This document shows, piece after piece, positions 35,735 through 44,186 of a stretch of 44,442 nucleotides of DNA; the stretch's first letter is position 1, and every line of letters begins with the position of its first letter. Both the position numbers and the translations under genes were made by a program. Location: NCBI GenBank assembly GCA_947311115.1, contig CAMZKE010000001.1:1-44442 (forward strand), in the 5' to 3' direction. Under the pieces are notes generated by a model, which ran no database searches, was not told the DNA's origin, and saw nothing but the letters and a program-made list of their open reading frames with translations. Source of the DNA: an uncultured Bacteroidales bacterium. Lineage in GTDB: Bacteria; Bacteroidota; Bacteroidia; Bacteroidales; JAFGXI01.

Positions 35735-37636
35735 TTAGTACGCTCTTTTATTACTTCCTTCTATATAGTTTATGAAAGAATTATTTACAACTTTATTACC
35801 CCCAGGAGTAGGATAATCGCCGGTAAAATACCAATCGCCTAGGTCGTTAGGTACAGCTTTATGCAAGTTTTCAATTGTTTGATAAATAATCTCAACCTCA
35901 GCGTTTATTGTACTTGTTTTAAGCATTTGTGCAATCTTAGCCGATATTTCTTCGGCAGTAAAAGGCTTGTATATTTGTTTTACGTAATTAATAATTTTTT
36001 CTTTTGGAAAAAACTGTTGCGATTTACATTTTTTGTATGTGTCGTTAATTACACTTTCGTTACCTGTTTCTTTGAGTAATTTAATTGCAGCTCTAAAAGC
36101 TATAAAATCGCCAAGTTTAGCCATATCAATACCATAACAATCAGGATAGCGTATTTGTGGTGCAGATGATACAATTACAATTTTTTTAGGATGTAATCTA
36201 TCTAAAATTCTAATAATACTTTCTTTTAAAGTTGTTCCTCGCACAATACTGTCATCAATAACCACTAAGTTATCAACATTGTTTTTTACTACACCATAAG
36301 TTACATCGTAAACATGCCCAACAAGGTCATCTCTATTATCGTCTTGAGTAATAAACGTGCGAAGTTTTGCGTCTTTAATTGCAATTTTTTCAACTCTAAC
36401 ACGCGTATGTATTATTTCTTTAATAGAGTCAACATCAAGTTTATCTTTATTTTTAAATAATAACTCGGCAATATTATTTTTAATATAAGATTCTATCCCG
36501 TTAACCATACCATAAAACGATGTTTCCGCAGTATTTGGTATAAATGAGAAAACAGTATTATCTAAGTCGTTATCAACAGCTTTAATTATCTGAGGTATAA
36601 CTAATTCTCCAAGTTTTTTACGTTCTTTATATATGTCAGCATCACTACCTCGTGAAAAGTAAATTCTTTCAAAAGAACATGATTTTCGTGTTTCCGGTGT
36701 GCGAATTAATTCTTCATTAATGAAGCCATCTTTTTTGATAATTAGAGCATAACCCGGTTTTATTTCTTGAACAGAATTAATAGGAATATTCATTACAGTT
36801 TGAATAACCGGACGCTCTGATGCAACTACTACAATTTCATCATCCTTATAGTAATATGCAGGACGAATTCCCCACGGGTCGCGAACCACAAATGCATCGC
36901 CATGACCAATTAATCCGGCAGCTGCATAACCCCCGTCCCATCGCTTAGAGCTGTATTGTAGGATTTGTTGTATATCTAAATTATTTTCAATTAATGGTGA
37001 TATATCTTTCTTTGAAAAACCTTCATTCTTAAATTTTTGAAATAGTTCCTGATTTTGCTCGTCAAGAAAATGCCCCATATTTTCGAGAATAGTAACTGTA
37101 TCTGTGTAATCTTTTGGGTGCTGTCCGAGGTCTATAAGAGCCTGAAAAAGTTCATCAACATTAGTTAAATTGAAATTACCTGCAGCAACTAAATTTCTAG
37201 TTTTCCAATTATTTTCACGCATAACAGGATGTACATAATCAATGCTATGATTTCCAAAAGTTCCGTAACGAAGATGACCTAAAAATAATTCTCCGGCAAA
37301 GGGCAAATTTTCTTTTGCCCAATTTACATCGTTCATTAAATCAGAATTTATTCCTTTGGCTTTTTCAAAAGGCTTATTTATCTGATTAAACACATCTTTA
37401 ATGGGTGTTTCGTTATTTGAACGTACTCTATCGATATATTTTTTACCAGGGTGTTGATTTATTTTAATACTTACAACTCCGGCACCATCTTGACCACGAT
37501 TATGTTGCTTTTCCATTAGTAAATACAGTTTTTGTAACCCGTACATCCAAGAACCATATTTAACTTGATAATATTCAAGTGGTTTTAGTAATCTTATTAA
37601 TGCAATTCCACATTCGTGTTTAATTTGGTCGCTCAT
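35735..37636 (-). CDS. purF: Amidophosphoribosyltransferase-family protein (PurF, long Bacteroidota form)
   Basis: PurF makes 5-phosphoribosylamine from PRPP and glutamine, the committed step of purine synthesis. The predicted nucleophile is Cys9 in HECGIALI, after an eight-residue propeptide that should be cleaved. The Ntn glutaminase domain continues with HNRGQDGAG and LGHLRYGTFG. The PRPP-binding loop VVIDDSIVRGTTLKES is near residue 460. At 633 residues it is longer than the ~470-510 of classical PurF; the extra length is a helical stretch around 375-420 and the C-terminal part, as in the long family members of Bacteroidota. It leads the purF-tsaD pair. Confidence 0.92.
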   Translation of the reverse strand: MSDQIKHECGIALIRLLKPLEYYQVKYGSWMYGLQKLYLLMEKQHNRGQDGAGVVSIKINQHPGKKYIDRVRSNNETPIKDVFNQINKPFEKAKGINSDLMNDVNWAKENLPFAGELFLGHLRYGTFGNHSIDYVHPVMRENNWKTRNLVAAGNFNLTNVDELFQALIDLGQHPKDYTDTVTILENMGHFLDEQNQELFQKFKNEGFSKKDISPLIENNLDIQQILQYSSKRWDGGYAAAGLIGHGDAFVVRDPWGIRPAYYYKDDEIVVVASERPVIQTVMNIPINSVQEIKPGYALIIKKDGFINEELIRTPETRKSCSFERIYFSRGSDADIYKERKKLGELVIPQIIKAVDNDLDNTVFSFIPNTAETSFYGMVNGIESYIKNNIAELLFKNKDKLDVDSIKEIIHTRVRVEKIAIKDAKLRTFITQDDNRDDLVGHVYDVTYGVVKNNVDNLVVIDDSIVRGTTLKESIIRILDRLHPKKIVIVSSAPQIRYPDCYGIDMAKLGDFIAFRAAIKLLKETGNESVINDTYKKCKSQQFFPKEKIINYVKQIYKPFTAEEISAKIAQMLKTSTINAEVEIIYQTIENLHKAVPNDLGDWYFTGDYPTPGGNKVVNNSFINYIEGSNKRAY

Positions 37637-37665
37637 CTTTATAAATGTTGAAAATATTAAAAATG

Positions 37666-37673
37666 CAAAGGTA
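37666..37673 (-). promoter_or_regulatory. -7 box of purF
   Basis: The complement reads TACCTTTG, matching TAnnTTTG, about 30 nt upstream of the purF ATG. No clear -33 TTTG is visible. No PurR-like operator can be assigned. Confidence 0.6.
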
Positions 37674-37733
37674 ATAATTCAATTAATAATAACGAATTTT
37701 AAATAAGTAGTGTTTGTGAGTTTGTTGTAAAAC

Positions 37734-37775
37734 TACGTTAAATAAAAATACATAGCCATTAAATAAATTAACGTA
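37734..37775. other. 8-bp inverted repeat between divergent purF and CAP-domain genes
   Basis: TACGTTAA (37734-37741) and TTAACGTA (37768-37775) are perfect inverted arms 26 nt apart, in the spacer between two divergent genes. It could be a regulator site or chance in AT-rich DNA. Confidence 0.3.
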
Positions 37776-37840
37776 ATTACACTTACTTTTTGATTGAATA
37801 ATTATTATAATTGTATATCAACAGTTAAAACAATAATAAA

Positions 37841-38878
37841 ATGAAAAAACTATTACTATCAATTATTGTAATCTCGTTTACAACAATTTCGTTTTCACAA
37901 AACGAGCAAAGTGCATCATATTTTAAAACCGAAGATGCAGGTATGGAAAAAGGAGTCAATACATACCCTGATGACCCAACTACTGATATTGATTGGAGCG
38001 GAGGAACAACAACCGTTTCAGACCTTGAGGCGGCGTTTAATAATGCTCGTAATCAAGAAAGTACACAGCTCGGTATTTCTTTGCCATCAATAAGTTTCCC
38101 CTCTCAATCAACTTGGGATAACTTTAGCGATAATGATAAAATGCTTTGGCTGATAAACCAAGAGAGAACAGCTAGAGGCGTATTACCACTGCAATTTTAC
38201 GAATCTAACGTAACAGATGTTGCCGGCTACTATGCTCAATATCTTATTGATAATGATGCTTGGGGGCATACAGAAGATGGTAATACTCCTTGGGAAAGGT
38301 TAGAATCGAACCAAGAAATAAACGATTGTCATGATTTTTTGGGCGTGGCAGAAAATTTAGCGGTATTTGTTAGTTCTGCAAATAATTTTGAATCAATAAT
38401 TGCACGATCGTTTTATAACTGGATGTACGATGATGGTGATTGTTGTTCATGGGGACATCGTCATGCAATTGTTTGGGATGAATACAATAATAATAGTGGT
38501 TCTTCTACAAGTGAAGGTTTTGTTGGAGTAGGACATGCTTATGGAACAAATTATACAGGACCGTTTTCTCAATCATGGAATTATGCCGAAATGGTTGTTA
38601 TGAATGTGTTTGATCCCTGCTCATCATGGGTTACAACAAGTATTAATAATACAAATAACTTTAAAACATTAACTATTTTTCCAAACCCTGCAAATAAAAA
38701 TATTCAAATTAATACTGTTTATAGTATCAAAAATATTAATATTTATGATTTTACAGGTAAGCTTGTTAAAAATACAACTAATACAAATATTGATATTACA
38801 GATTTAGAAAAAGGTATTTATATTGTTAAGCTTGAAACCGAAAATAATACTTTTTCACAAAAGCTTGTTATTGATTAA
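37841..38878 (+). CDS. Secreted CAP (SCP/PR-1) domain protein with T9SS sorting domain
   Basis: A 345-residue exported protein. The signal peptide is MKKLLLSIIVISFTTISFSQ. The CAP domain spans about residues 95-255: LWLINQERTARGVLPLQFYE, the His of AWGHTEDGNTPWERL, the Glu of VAENLAVF, and a second His near SWGHRHAIVW with FVGVGHAYG, the arrangement of CAP tetrad residues. The C-terminus is a T9SS sorting domain (LTIFPNPANKNIQIN ... GIYIVKLETE ... QKLVID). Bacterial CAP proteins bind lipids or act at the cell surface; the substrate is unknown. It is divergent from purF and followed by a strong terminator. Confidence 0.92.
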   Translation: MKKLLLSIIVISFTTISFSQNEQSASYFKTEDAGMEKGVNTYPDDPTTDIDWSGGTTTVSDLEAAFNNARNQESTQLGISLPSISFPSQSTWDNFSDNDKMLWLINQERTARGVLPLQFYESNVTDVAGYYAQYLIDNDAWGHTEDGNTPWERLESNQEINDCHDFLGVAENLAVFVSSANNFESIIARSFYNWMYDDGDCCSWGHRHAIVWDEYNNNSGSSTSEGFVGVGHAYGTNYTGPFSQSWNYAEMVVMNVFDPCSSWVTTSINNTNNFKTLTIFPNPANKNIQINTVYSIKNINIYDFTGKLVKNTTNTNIDITDLEKGIYIVKLETENNTFSQKLVID

Positions 38879-38941
38879 CCCACATTATTCATGTAATTTA
38901 ATAAAATAAAGTCAACCCACTTAAAATAAATCGGGTAGCAC

Positions 38942-38979
38942 AAAACAAATAACCCCAATTGGGGTTATTTGTTTTTTTT
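38942..38979. terminator. Long perfect palindromic terminator
   Basis: Fifteen-base arms (38942-38956 and 38961-38975) pair perfectly around AATT, with the core AACCCC/GGGGTT. A run of T follows on + (to 38979), and AAAAC-rich sequence on the other side gives T residues on -. It should end transcription from the CAP-domain gene and may also stop the converging glycosyltransferase operon. Confidence 0.93.
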
Positions 38980-39010
38980 GATATACATTTTTCTTTTCAT
39001 TATACTTCGT

Positions 39011-39064
39011 TGCAAACCATTTGCAGTATTCATATACAGCTACATGGTTAGTCGCCTTGACTAA
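39011..39064. other. Two further perfect hairpins in the spacer
   Basis: TGCAAACCATTTGCA at 39011-39025 is a 6-bp stem with a 3-nt loop. TTAGTC-GCCTT-GACTAA at 39048-39064 is a 6-bp stem with a 5-nt loop. Both lie between the palindromic terminator and the end of the glycosyltransferase gene, in sequence somewhat less AT-rich than its surroundings. An overlapping minus-strand reading frame (38921-39172) overlaps the glycosyltransferase 3' end out of frame and I do not regard it as a gene. Confidence 0.45.
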
Positions 39065-39099
39065 TAAAAATAAAAACGTATGAATAATTAGGATTAATA

Positions 39100-40284
39100 C
39101 TATTTCCCACGTTTGGCACGTTCCCAATTTACCGATTGCTTTCCTTTTAAATAACGCCCCAAACCACGCCATGCAGCATAATTCATTACGTAAATATAAT
39201 AAGGTAAGAATAGAATCTTAATTTTAATTTTCAGATTTTTAAGAACCCAACCAACAAATACAAGTAAGTAAAATAATACCTGTAATAATAAGAGTAAACC
39301 GTAAATATTTTTACCGCATCCAATATTATAAACAATTAAAAAATTCGTAAGCAAAATTATTGGTAAAGAAAACGGAACAACTATCCAACGTAAAACTTTA
39401 TGTGAAATGTATTGGAATGAAAAAACTCCATATTTAAATGGATTTAATAAATCTTTAAGCCTAATAATTGACTGAATACCTCCTGCTGCAATACGTATTT
39501 TGCGTTTTAACTCTTCTTTAACATTAGCCGAAGCAGTTTCAATGGCGTAAGCTTCAGGATTATATTGAATAGTATAACCTTTTTTAACTATTCTTAGTGA
39601 TATAATAAAATCGTCTAATAATGTATCCGGTTCAACCTTATCGAAAAGTTCTGTTCTAACAGCAAATAGTTCACCGGCTGCACCAACAGCCGAGTATAAC
39701 TCGGCATCCCAACGTTTCAATGTGCTTTCGTACTTCCAATAAATTCCTTCGCCTGCACCAGCTGCTGCATCATTATCTTTCGATACTATACGTTTTTCAC
39801 CGGCAACACAACCAACTTTGGGGTCCTTAAATAAATCCACAATTATTTTTATTGAGTCTTTACCAAGCATTGTGTTTCCATCAGAAAAAATTACAATTGG
39901 TGTTTTAACAAAATCGACACCTCTATTTAATGCTCCAATTTTACCTCCTCTTGCATCTTCATGGTAAACATCAACACCTTCGTATTCTCTCAATTTATCT
40001 GGAGTTCCGTCATCAGACCCATCGGTAACCCAAACGTGTTTTACTTTTTCTTTTGGATAATTTAAATTAAAATGATTTTTAAGTTTTGCATCTACATAAT
40101 CTTTTTCGTTATAAGCTGCTACAAAAAGAGTTACTTCCGGTTCGTATTCTTTATCAATAACTGTTTTTTTATTAAAAATACGTTTTATTTTAACTAAAAT
40201 ATATAGCAATATTCCATATCCTGCATAAGCATAAACTGCTGTTAAAAACAGAACCCAAAAAATTATTTTTAAAGCTAATTCCAT
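39100..40284 (-). CDS. Membrane-bound family 2 glycosyltransferase
   Basis: A 394-residue processive-type GT2, related to hyaluronan/cellulose synthase-like enzymes, expected to build an envelope or exopolysaccharide at the inner membrane. One N-terminal transmembrane helix covers about residues 5-31 and three or more follow at about 300-370. The catalytic domain shows TLFVAAYNEKD near 52, WVTDGSDDGTPDKL near 88, the DxD-like FSDGNTML near 132 and LLDDFIISLRI near 220, the likely catalytic-base region. The classical QxxRW motif is not obvious; RKIRIAAGG lies in its place. It is the last gene of the minus-strand operon with the GldA-type ATPase. Donor and product are unknown. Confidence 0.88.
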   Translation of the reverse strand: MELALKIIFWVLFLTAVYAYAGYGILLYILVKIKRIFNKKTVIDKEYEPEVTLFVAAYNEKDYVDAKLKNHFNLNYPKEKVKHVWVTDGSDDGTPDKLREYEGVDVYHEDARGGKIGALNRGVDFVKTPIVIFSDGNTMLGKDSIKIIVDLFKDPKVGCVAGEKRIVSKDNDAAAGAGEGIYWKYESTLKRWDAELYSAVGAAGELFAVRTELFDKVEPDTLLDDFIISLRIVKKGYTIQYNPEAYAIETASANVKEELKRKIRIAAGGIQSIIRLKDLLNPFKYGVFSFQYISHKVLRWIVVPFSLPIILLTNFLIVYNIGCGKNIYGLLLLLQVLFYLLVFVGWVLKNLKIKIKILFLPYYIYVMNYAAWRGLGRYLKGKQSVNWERAKRGK

Positions 40285-40318
40285 AATAAGTATTGTTTGT
40301 TGCTAAGTTATATACGGT

Positions 40319-40441
40319 TTAAATTAAAAAAGTTATAAATACACTCAAAATAATTACGATAAACATTATTAGTAATATCCGATTAACTGTATTATCGTTA
40401 ATATCCGGTTTTGTATCTTTATACGAATTGCAATTTGCCAT
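40319..40441 (-). CDS. 40-residue single-pass membrane peptide, translationally coupled
   Basis: An ATG-TAA frame of 40 codons starting MANCNSYKDTKPDIND and ending in one hydrophobic helix (RILLIMFIVIILSVFITFLI). Its ATG overlaps the stop codon of the preceding glycosyltransferase fusion in a TAATG arrangement, a usual sign of translational coupling. It is on the same strand as both neighbours, and the next glycosyltransferase starts 34 nt after its stop. Topology and context support a real gene, perhaps a small partner of the membrane glycosyltransferases. I do not recognise a family. Confidence 0.62.
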   Translation of the reverse strand: MANCNSYKDTKPDINDNTVNRILLIMFIVIILSVFITFLI

Positions 40442-42378
40442 TATTTATTTCCTAAGTGTTTAAATGCTTTTATAACAATTAATAAATCGTTATAAACTTT
40501 ATAATTTCTTGCATAATTAATATTATGCTTATCAATTATTTCCTTGTCGTTACCGTTATATATATCAGCCAAAGAAACTATTCCATCTTTTATTTTTGGT
40601 AGTTTTAAGTCTGATTTATTTTTATAACCAACCCACGATTTAAAACCTGCTAATACTTTTAATATGTTGCTAATTAAATTTGACTTATTATTTACAAAAA
40701 TTATTGATATTGGAAGAGATATTATTAATAAAATAGATAAAACAATATCGAAAATACGTTTTAGTCGTTTATTTATCGGTTTTGTAATTGTGTTAAAATC
40801 AAACGAATACAAATCGCCTTGGGTATCTAAATTATTACTTCCTACCACAGTTAAACTATCAGGCGAAGCAATTCTAAAAGTAGTTTTAGTATCGGATAAT
40901 GCAAGTATATTTTGTATTATTTCTTGTGAGCTAAGGTCTTTTGCACTAAAAATTATTTCATCAGGTTTATGAATTTTATTAATTTCTGATATTTGCGATA
41001 TATTCCCAATAAATTCTTTACCTCCGCCATTAACCGACACAAAACCAATAATTTCCGGTTTATTAATATTCTGATTTAATACATTACTAATTATTTGAGC
41101 TTCGTTAATTGAAGCTACTATAACAAATTTGAGCTTTTTCTTAAAATCTAGTTTAAATAACGATATTTTAGTAAAATATAATAAGTATCTGGCAAGAGGA
41201 ATACTAACCACCAGACTCACTGATACAAGAAGTGTTACAGCACGTGAAAACCTCAAATTTTCGGGTAATAAAGCATAAAAAACTAAAACAAATAAAGCAC
41301 CTGACAATATACCTTTAATAAGATGTTTAATTTTTACAGGCTTATCGTAACCACCTATTATATAAATACTAAGCACCCAAATAATAACGTATCCAATAAT
41401 TGTAAATTCTAAAACTTCATTAGGAAAATAACCTTCTTGATATTTATAAACTTCCCAAAACTTTTTAATACCGATAAAGCTTACAAAAATTATTGTAGCA
41501 TCGATAAGAGGAAGTATTGAGCTTTTAACAAAGCGAGAAAATAATGCAATTGCAGCACGCAGATATATAGCAAAATTTATTAAAAATATTAGCAATTTTG
41601 CATTACTTCCTGAAAAATGATTTTTTGCAAAAATTATCATTGCCTTATAAAAAACTCGCACATAATTAATACTGCCCTTTTTTGTACTTTCTCCTTTATA
41701 ATGAATTATTGTTGTATCCGGAAAGTAGTAATTATTATAACCGCCAAGTGTTATTCGGTATGATAAGTCAATATCTTCACCATACATAAAATACGACTCA
41801 TCGAGCATTCCTACCTTATCAATAACCGATTTACGCATAAGCATAAAAGCTCCGGAAAGAACATCTATTTTATGAGTTTTATTTTTGTCTAAATATGTTA
41901 AATGATATTTTCCAAACTTCTTTGAATTAGGAAATAATTTAGACAAGCCAAATATTTTATAAAATGCTACATCAGGAGTTGGTAAACCACGTTTACTTTC
42001 GGGAAGGAAGTTTCCACTTCCATCAATCATTTTAACTCCAAGTCCACCTGCATCTGTGGTTTTATCCATAAATGCTACAACTTTTTCAAAAGTATCTTCC
42101 TCTACAAGCGTGTCTGGGTTTAAAAGTAAAATATATTCTCCTTTTGCTATTTTTATTGCCTGATTATTTGCTTTTGAAAAACCTGTGTTTTGTTTGTTTT
42201 CGATTAATATTACATTAGTAAATTTTTCTTTTACCATTGCACACGAACCATCAACCGAATTGTTATCTACAACAAAAACTTCGCAATTTAAATTTTTTGT
42301 AGCACTAAAAACCGAGTATAAACACTGTTCTAAAAAATGTTTTACGTTGTAGTTTACTATAATTATACTCAGTTTCAT
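40441..42378 (-). CDS. GT2 glycosyltransferase fused to a degenerate polyprenyl-phosphate sugar phosphotransferase
   Basis: A 645-residue two-part protein; ATG 42378 is preferred over GTG 42387 because it gives the family start MKLSIIIVNYNV. Residues 1-~245 are a rhamnosyltransferase-like GT2: VVDNNSVDGSC, LLLNPDTLVEE and MLDESYFMYGEDIDLSYRI. About five membrane helices follow at ~265-405. A Rossmann-like region at ~420-535 resembles the CoA-binding-like domain of undecaprenyl-phosphate glycosylphosphotransferases. The tail has their entry helix (KRLKRIFDIVLSILLI), then jumps to FKSWVGYK, KDGI and YARNYKVYNDLLIVIKAF, matching the end of that family. The segment with the catalytic Asp-Glu and KFRSM-type motifs is missing, so phosphotransferase activity is unlikely. 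It follows the GldA-type ATPase by 15 nt. Confidence 0.85.
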   Translation of the reverse strand: MKLSIIIVNYNVKHFLEQCLYSVFSATKNLNCEVFVVDNNSVDGSCAMVKEKFTNVILIENKQNTGFSKANNQAIKIAKGEYILLLNPDTLVEEDTFEKVVAFMDKTTDAGGLGVKMIDGSGNFLPESKRGLPTPDVAFYKIFGLSKLFPNSKKFGKYHLTYLDKNKTHKIDVLSGAFMLMRKSVIDKVGMLDESYFMYGEDIDLSYRITLGGYNNYYFPDTTIIHYKGESTKKGSINYVRVFYKAMIIFAKNHFSGSNAKLLIFLINFAIYLRAAIALFSRFVKSSILPLIDATIIFVSFIGIKKFWEVYKYQEGYFPNEVLEFTIIGYVIIWVLSIYIIGGYDKPVKIKHLIKGILSGALFVLVFYALLPENLRFSRAVTLLVSVSLVVSIPLARYLLYFTKISLFKLDFKKKLKFVIVASINEAQIISNVLNQNINKPEIIGFVSVNGGGKEFIGNISQISEINKIHKPDEIIFSAKDLSSQEIIQNILALSDTKTTFRIASPDSLTVVGSNNLDTQGDLYSFDFNTITKPINKRLKRIFDIVLSILLIISLPISIIFVNNKSNLISNILKVLAGFKSWVGYKNKSDLKLPKIKDGIVSLADIYNGNDKEIIDKHNINYARNYKVYNDLLIVIKAFKHLGNK

Positions 42379-42393
42379 ATCAAACACAAAGTG

Positions 42394-43305
42394 TTATTTT
42401 GTTAGTTCTTTAAATAAATCTTCTAAACTTTTTTCTTGTTTTTGCATTGCAAGAACAGAATTATTGTTTTTAACTGCAAAATTGAATAAATGTTGTCTAA
42501 TATCATCTTTTATAGCAGCTTTTATTAACCATTTATTTTCACCAATACTTTTAACGTCTTTAATATAATTTTGTTCTAATAATAAACCTTTATCAAGCTT
42601 TTTTCCAAATTCAATTAATATAATATTATCAATATCAGCACTTTCTTTTATAATATGTTTTGTAGAATCATCAGCAACAATTTCGCCTTTATTTATAATT
42701 ATAATTTTATCGCAAATAGCTTCAACCTCTTGCATAATATGTGTTGAAAGCATTATGGTTTTATCTTTTCCAATTTCAACAATTAAGTTTCGTATTTCTA
42801 TTATCTGATTTGGGTCTAAGCCGGTAGTTGGTTCATCTAAAATTAATATTTCAGGATTATGAATTAATGCTTGAGCAAGCCCAACTCGCTGACGATAACC
42901 CTTAGATAATGAACCTATTAATTTATTTTGCTCGCGTTCTAAACCTGTAAGCGAAATCATTTTATCAACCGCAGGTTTTATCTGTTTTGCCGATAAATAA
43001 AAGCCAGCTGTATATCTTAAATATTCGCGTATATACATATCCATATAAAGAGGATTATGCTCAGGCAGATATCCAATTTTTCGTCTTATATTTATATTAT
43101 CTTCAAGAATATTTTGGTTGTTAACAAAAACATTACCTTCGTTTTGCGGTAAAAAACCGGTAATAATTTTCATCATAGTGGATTTACCAGCGCCATTTGG
43201 CCCAATAAAACCTGCTATTTCACCTGTTTTTATTTCAAAGCTAACATTGTTTAATGCTTTTTGAGCTCCGTAAATTTTTGTTACATTATCTGCTTTTATC
43301 GACAT
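42394..43305 (-). CDS. gldA: ABC transporter ATPase, GldA-type
   Basis: A 303-residue cytoplasmic ATPase. Walker A is GPNGAGKST near residue 35, the ABC signature is LSKGYRQRVGLAQAL near 135, Walker B is ILILDEPTTGLDP near 155 and the H-loop is MLSTHIMQEVEAI near 187. The start MSIKADNVTKIYGAQKALNN and the length closely match GldA of Flavobacterium, which works with GldF and GldG in gliding motility. No gldF or gldG gene is in the window, so the partner is elsewhere and the name is moderate. It is the first gene of an operon with two glycosyltransferases. Confidence 0.8.
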   Translation of the reverse strand: MSIKADNVTKIYGAQKALNNVSFEIKTGEIAGFIGPNGAGKSTMMKIITGFLPQNEGNVFVNNQNILEDNINIRRKIGYLPEHNPLYMDMYIREYLRYTAGFYLSAKQIKPAVDKMISLTGLEREQNKLIGSLSKGYRQRVGLAQALIHNPEILILDEPTTGLDPNQIIEIRNLIVEIGKDKTIMLSTHIMQEVEAICDKIIIINKGEIVADDSTKHIIKESADIDNIILIEFGKKLDKGLLLEQNYIKDVKSIGENKWLIKAAIKDDIRQHLFNFAVKNNNSVLAMQKQEKSLEDLFKELTK

Positions 43306-43330
43306 TGTTAAAGTATTTTTTTACTCTCTA

Positions 43331-43338
43331 CAAATTTA
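43331..43338 (-). promoter_or_regulatory. -7 box of the ABC ATPase/glycosyltransferase operon
   Basis: The complement reads TAAATTTG, matching TAnnTTTG, 25 nt upstream of the ATPase ATG. No clear -33 element. It lies in the 83-nt spacer shared with the divergent DUF2797 gene. Confidence 0.55.
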
Positions 43339-43388
43339 GTATTTATTTTCCTACTTTTACGTTAATAAATTTTACAAACTGTTAAATA

Positions 43389-44186
43389 ATGAAATTATCG
43401 GGAAATCTTTTTAAAATGCATGTTGAGAATATGCAAACTGTACAGTACACCCTTAAATTAGGCGATAATAAAATTTTAATGAATGGTTTAATTGGTAAAA
43501 CTATTAGATTAAAATACGATGGAGTTATAAACTGTATTCATTGCGGACGTAAAACAAAAACTTCGTTTTCACAAGGCTTTTGTTATCCATGTTTTACAAG
43601 TGTTCCTGAGGCTGACCCTGCAGTGGTTAAGCCTGAACTTGATTTGGCTCACGAAGGAATTTCTCGAGATATGGAGTGGGCAAAAACGCATAGTTTGGTT
43701 GACCATTATGTGTACTTGGCATTTAGTAGCAATGTAAAAGTTGGTGTTACCAGATGCACACAAGTGCCTACCAGATGGATTGACCAAGGTGCAATAAAAG
43801 CAGTTGTTTTAGCTAAAACACCTTATCGAAATTTAGCAGGGCAAATTGAAGTTGCAATGAAAGACTTATTTGCAGATAAAACTAATTGGCGTAAAATGTT
43901 GAGCAATATTAGTTGTGATGATGAAGTGTTGTTAAATGCAAAAGATGAAGCTTTAGAAAATTTCCCGGCTGAGTTTGAGGAATATTATTTTGATGATGAT
44001 ACTATTACGTTAATTAACTTTCCTGTTGAGAAATATCCAGAAAAGGTAAAAAGTATAAATCTTGATAAATTACCCGAATTTGAGAAAATGCTAGTTGGAA
44101 TTAAAGGACAGTATTTAATTTTTGATGATAATTATGTAATAAATATTAGAAAACATAATGGTTATTTTGTGGAATTAGAATGGTAA
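43389..44186 (+). CDS. DUF2797 zinc-ribbon protein
   Basis: A 265-residue cytoplasmic protein of the DUF2797 family, function not established. A zinc-ribbon is formed by Cys49, Cys52, Cys65 and Cys68 (CIHCGR ... GFCYPCF). The conserved core at ~105-175 reads DHYVYLAFSSNVKVGVTR, RWIDQGA, LAGQIEVAM and DKTNWRKML. This order of Tyr, KVG-Thr-Arg, Arg, Glu and Asn is reminiscent of the GIY-YIG nuclease core, though that relation is my inference. The C-terminal ~80 residues are acidic and beta-rich. ATG 43389 follows an A/T-rich leader. It is divergent from the GldA-type gene. A nucleic-acid role is plausible but unproven. Confidence 0.82.
   Translation: MKLSGNLFKMHVENMQTVQYTLKLGDNKILMNGLIGKTIRLKYDGVINCIHCGRKTKTSFSQGFCYPCFTSVPEADPAVVKPELDLAHEGISRDMEWAKTHSLVDHYVYLAFSSNVKVGVTRCTQVPTRWIDQGAIKAVVLAKTPYRNLAGQIEVAMKDLFADKTNWRKMLSNISCDDEVLLNAKDEALENFPAEFEEYYFDDDTITLINFPVEKYPEKVKSINLDKLPEFEKMLVGIKGQYLIFDDNYVINIRKHNGYFVELEW

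Noticed and set aside
38921..39172. 83-codon minus-strand frame at the end of the glycosyltransferase gene
   Set aside because: It overlaps the glycosyltransferase coding end in another frame and runs through the palindromic terminator, so it is most likely not translated.
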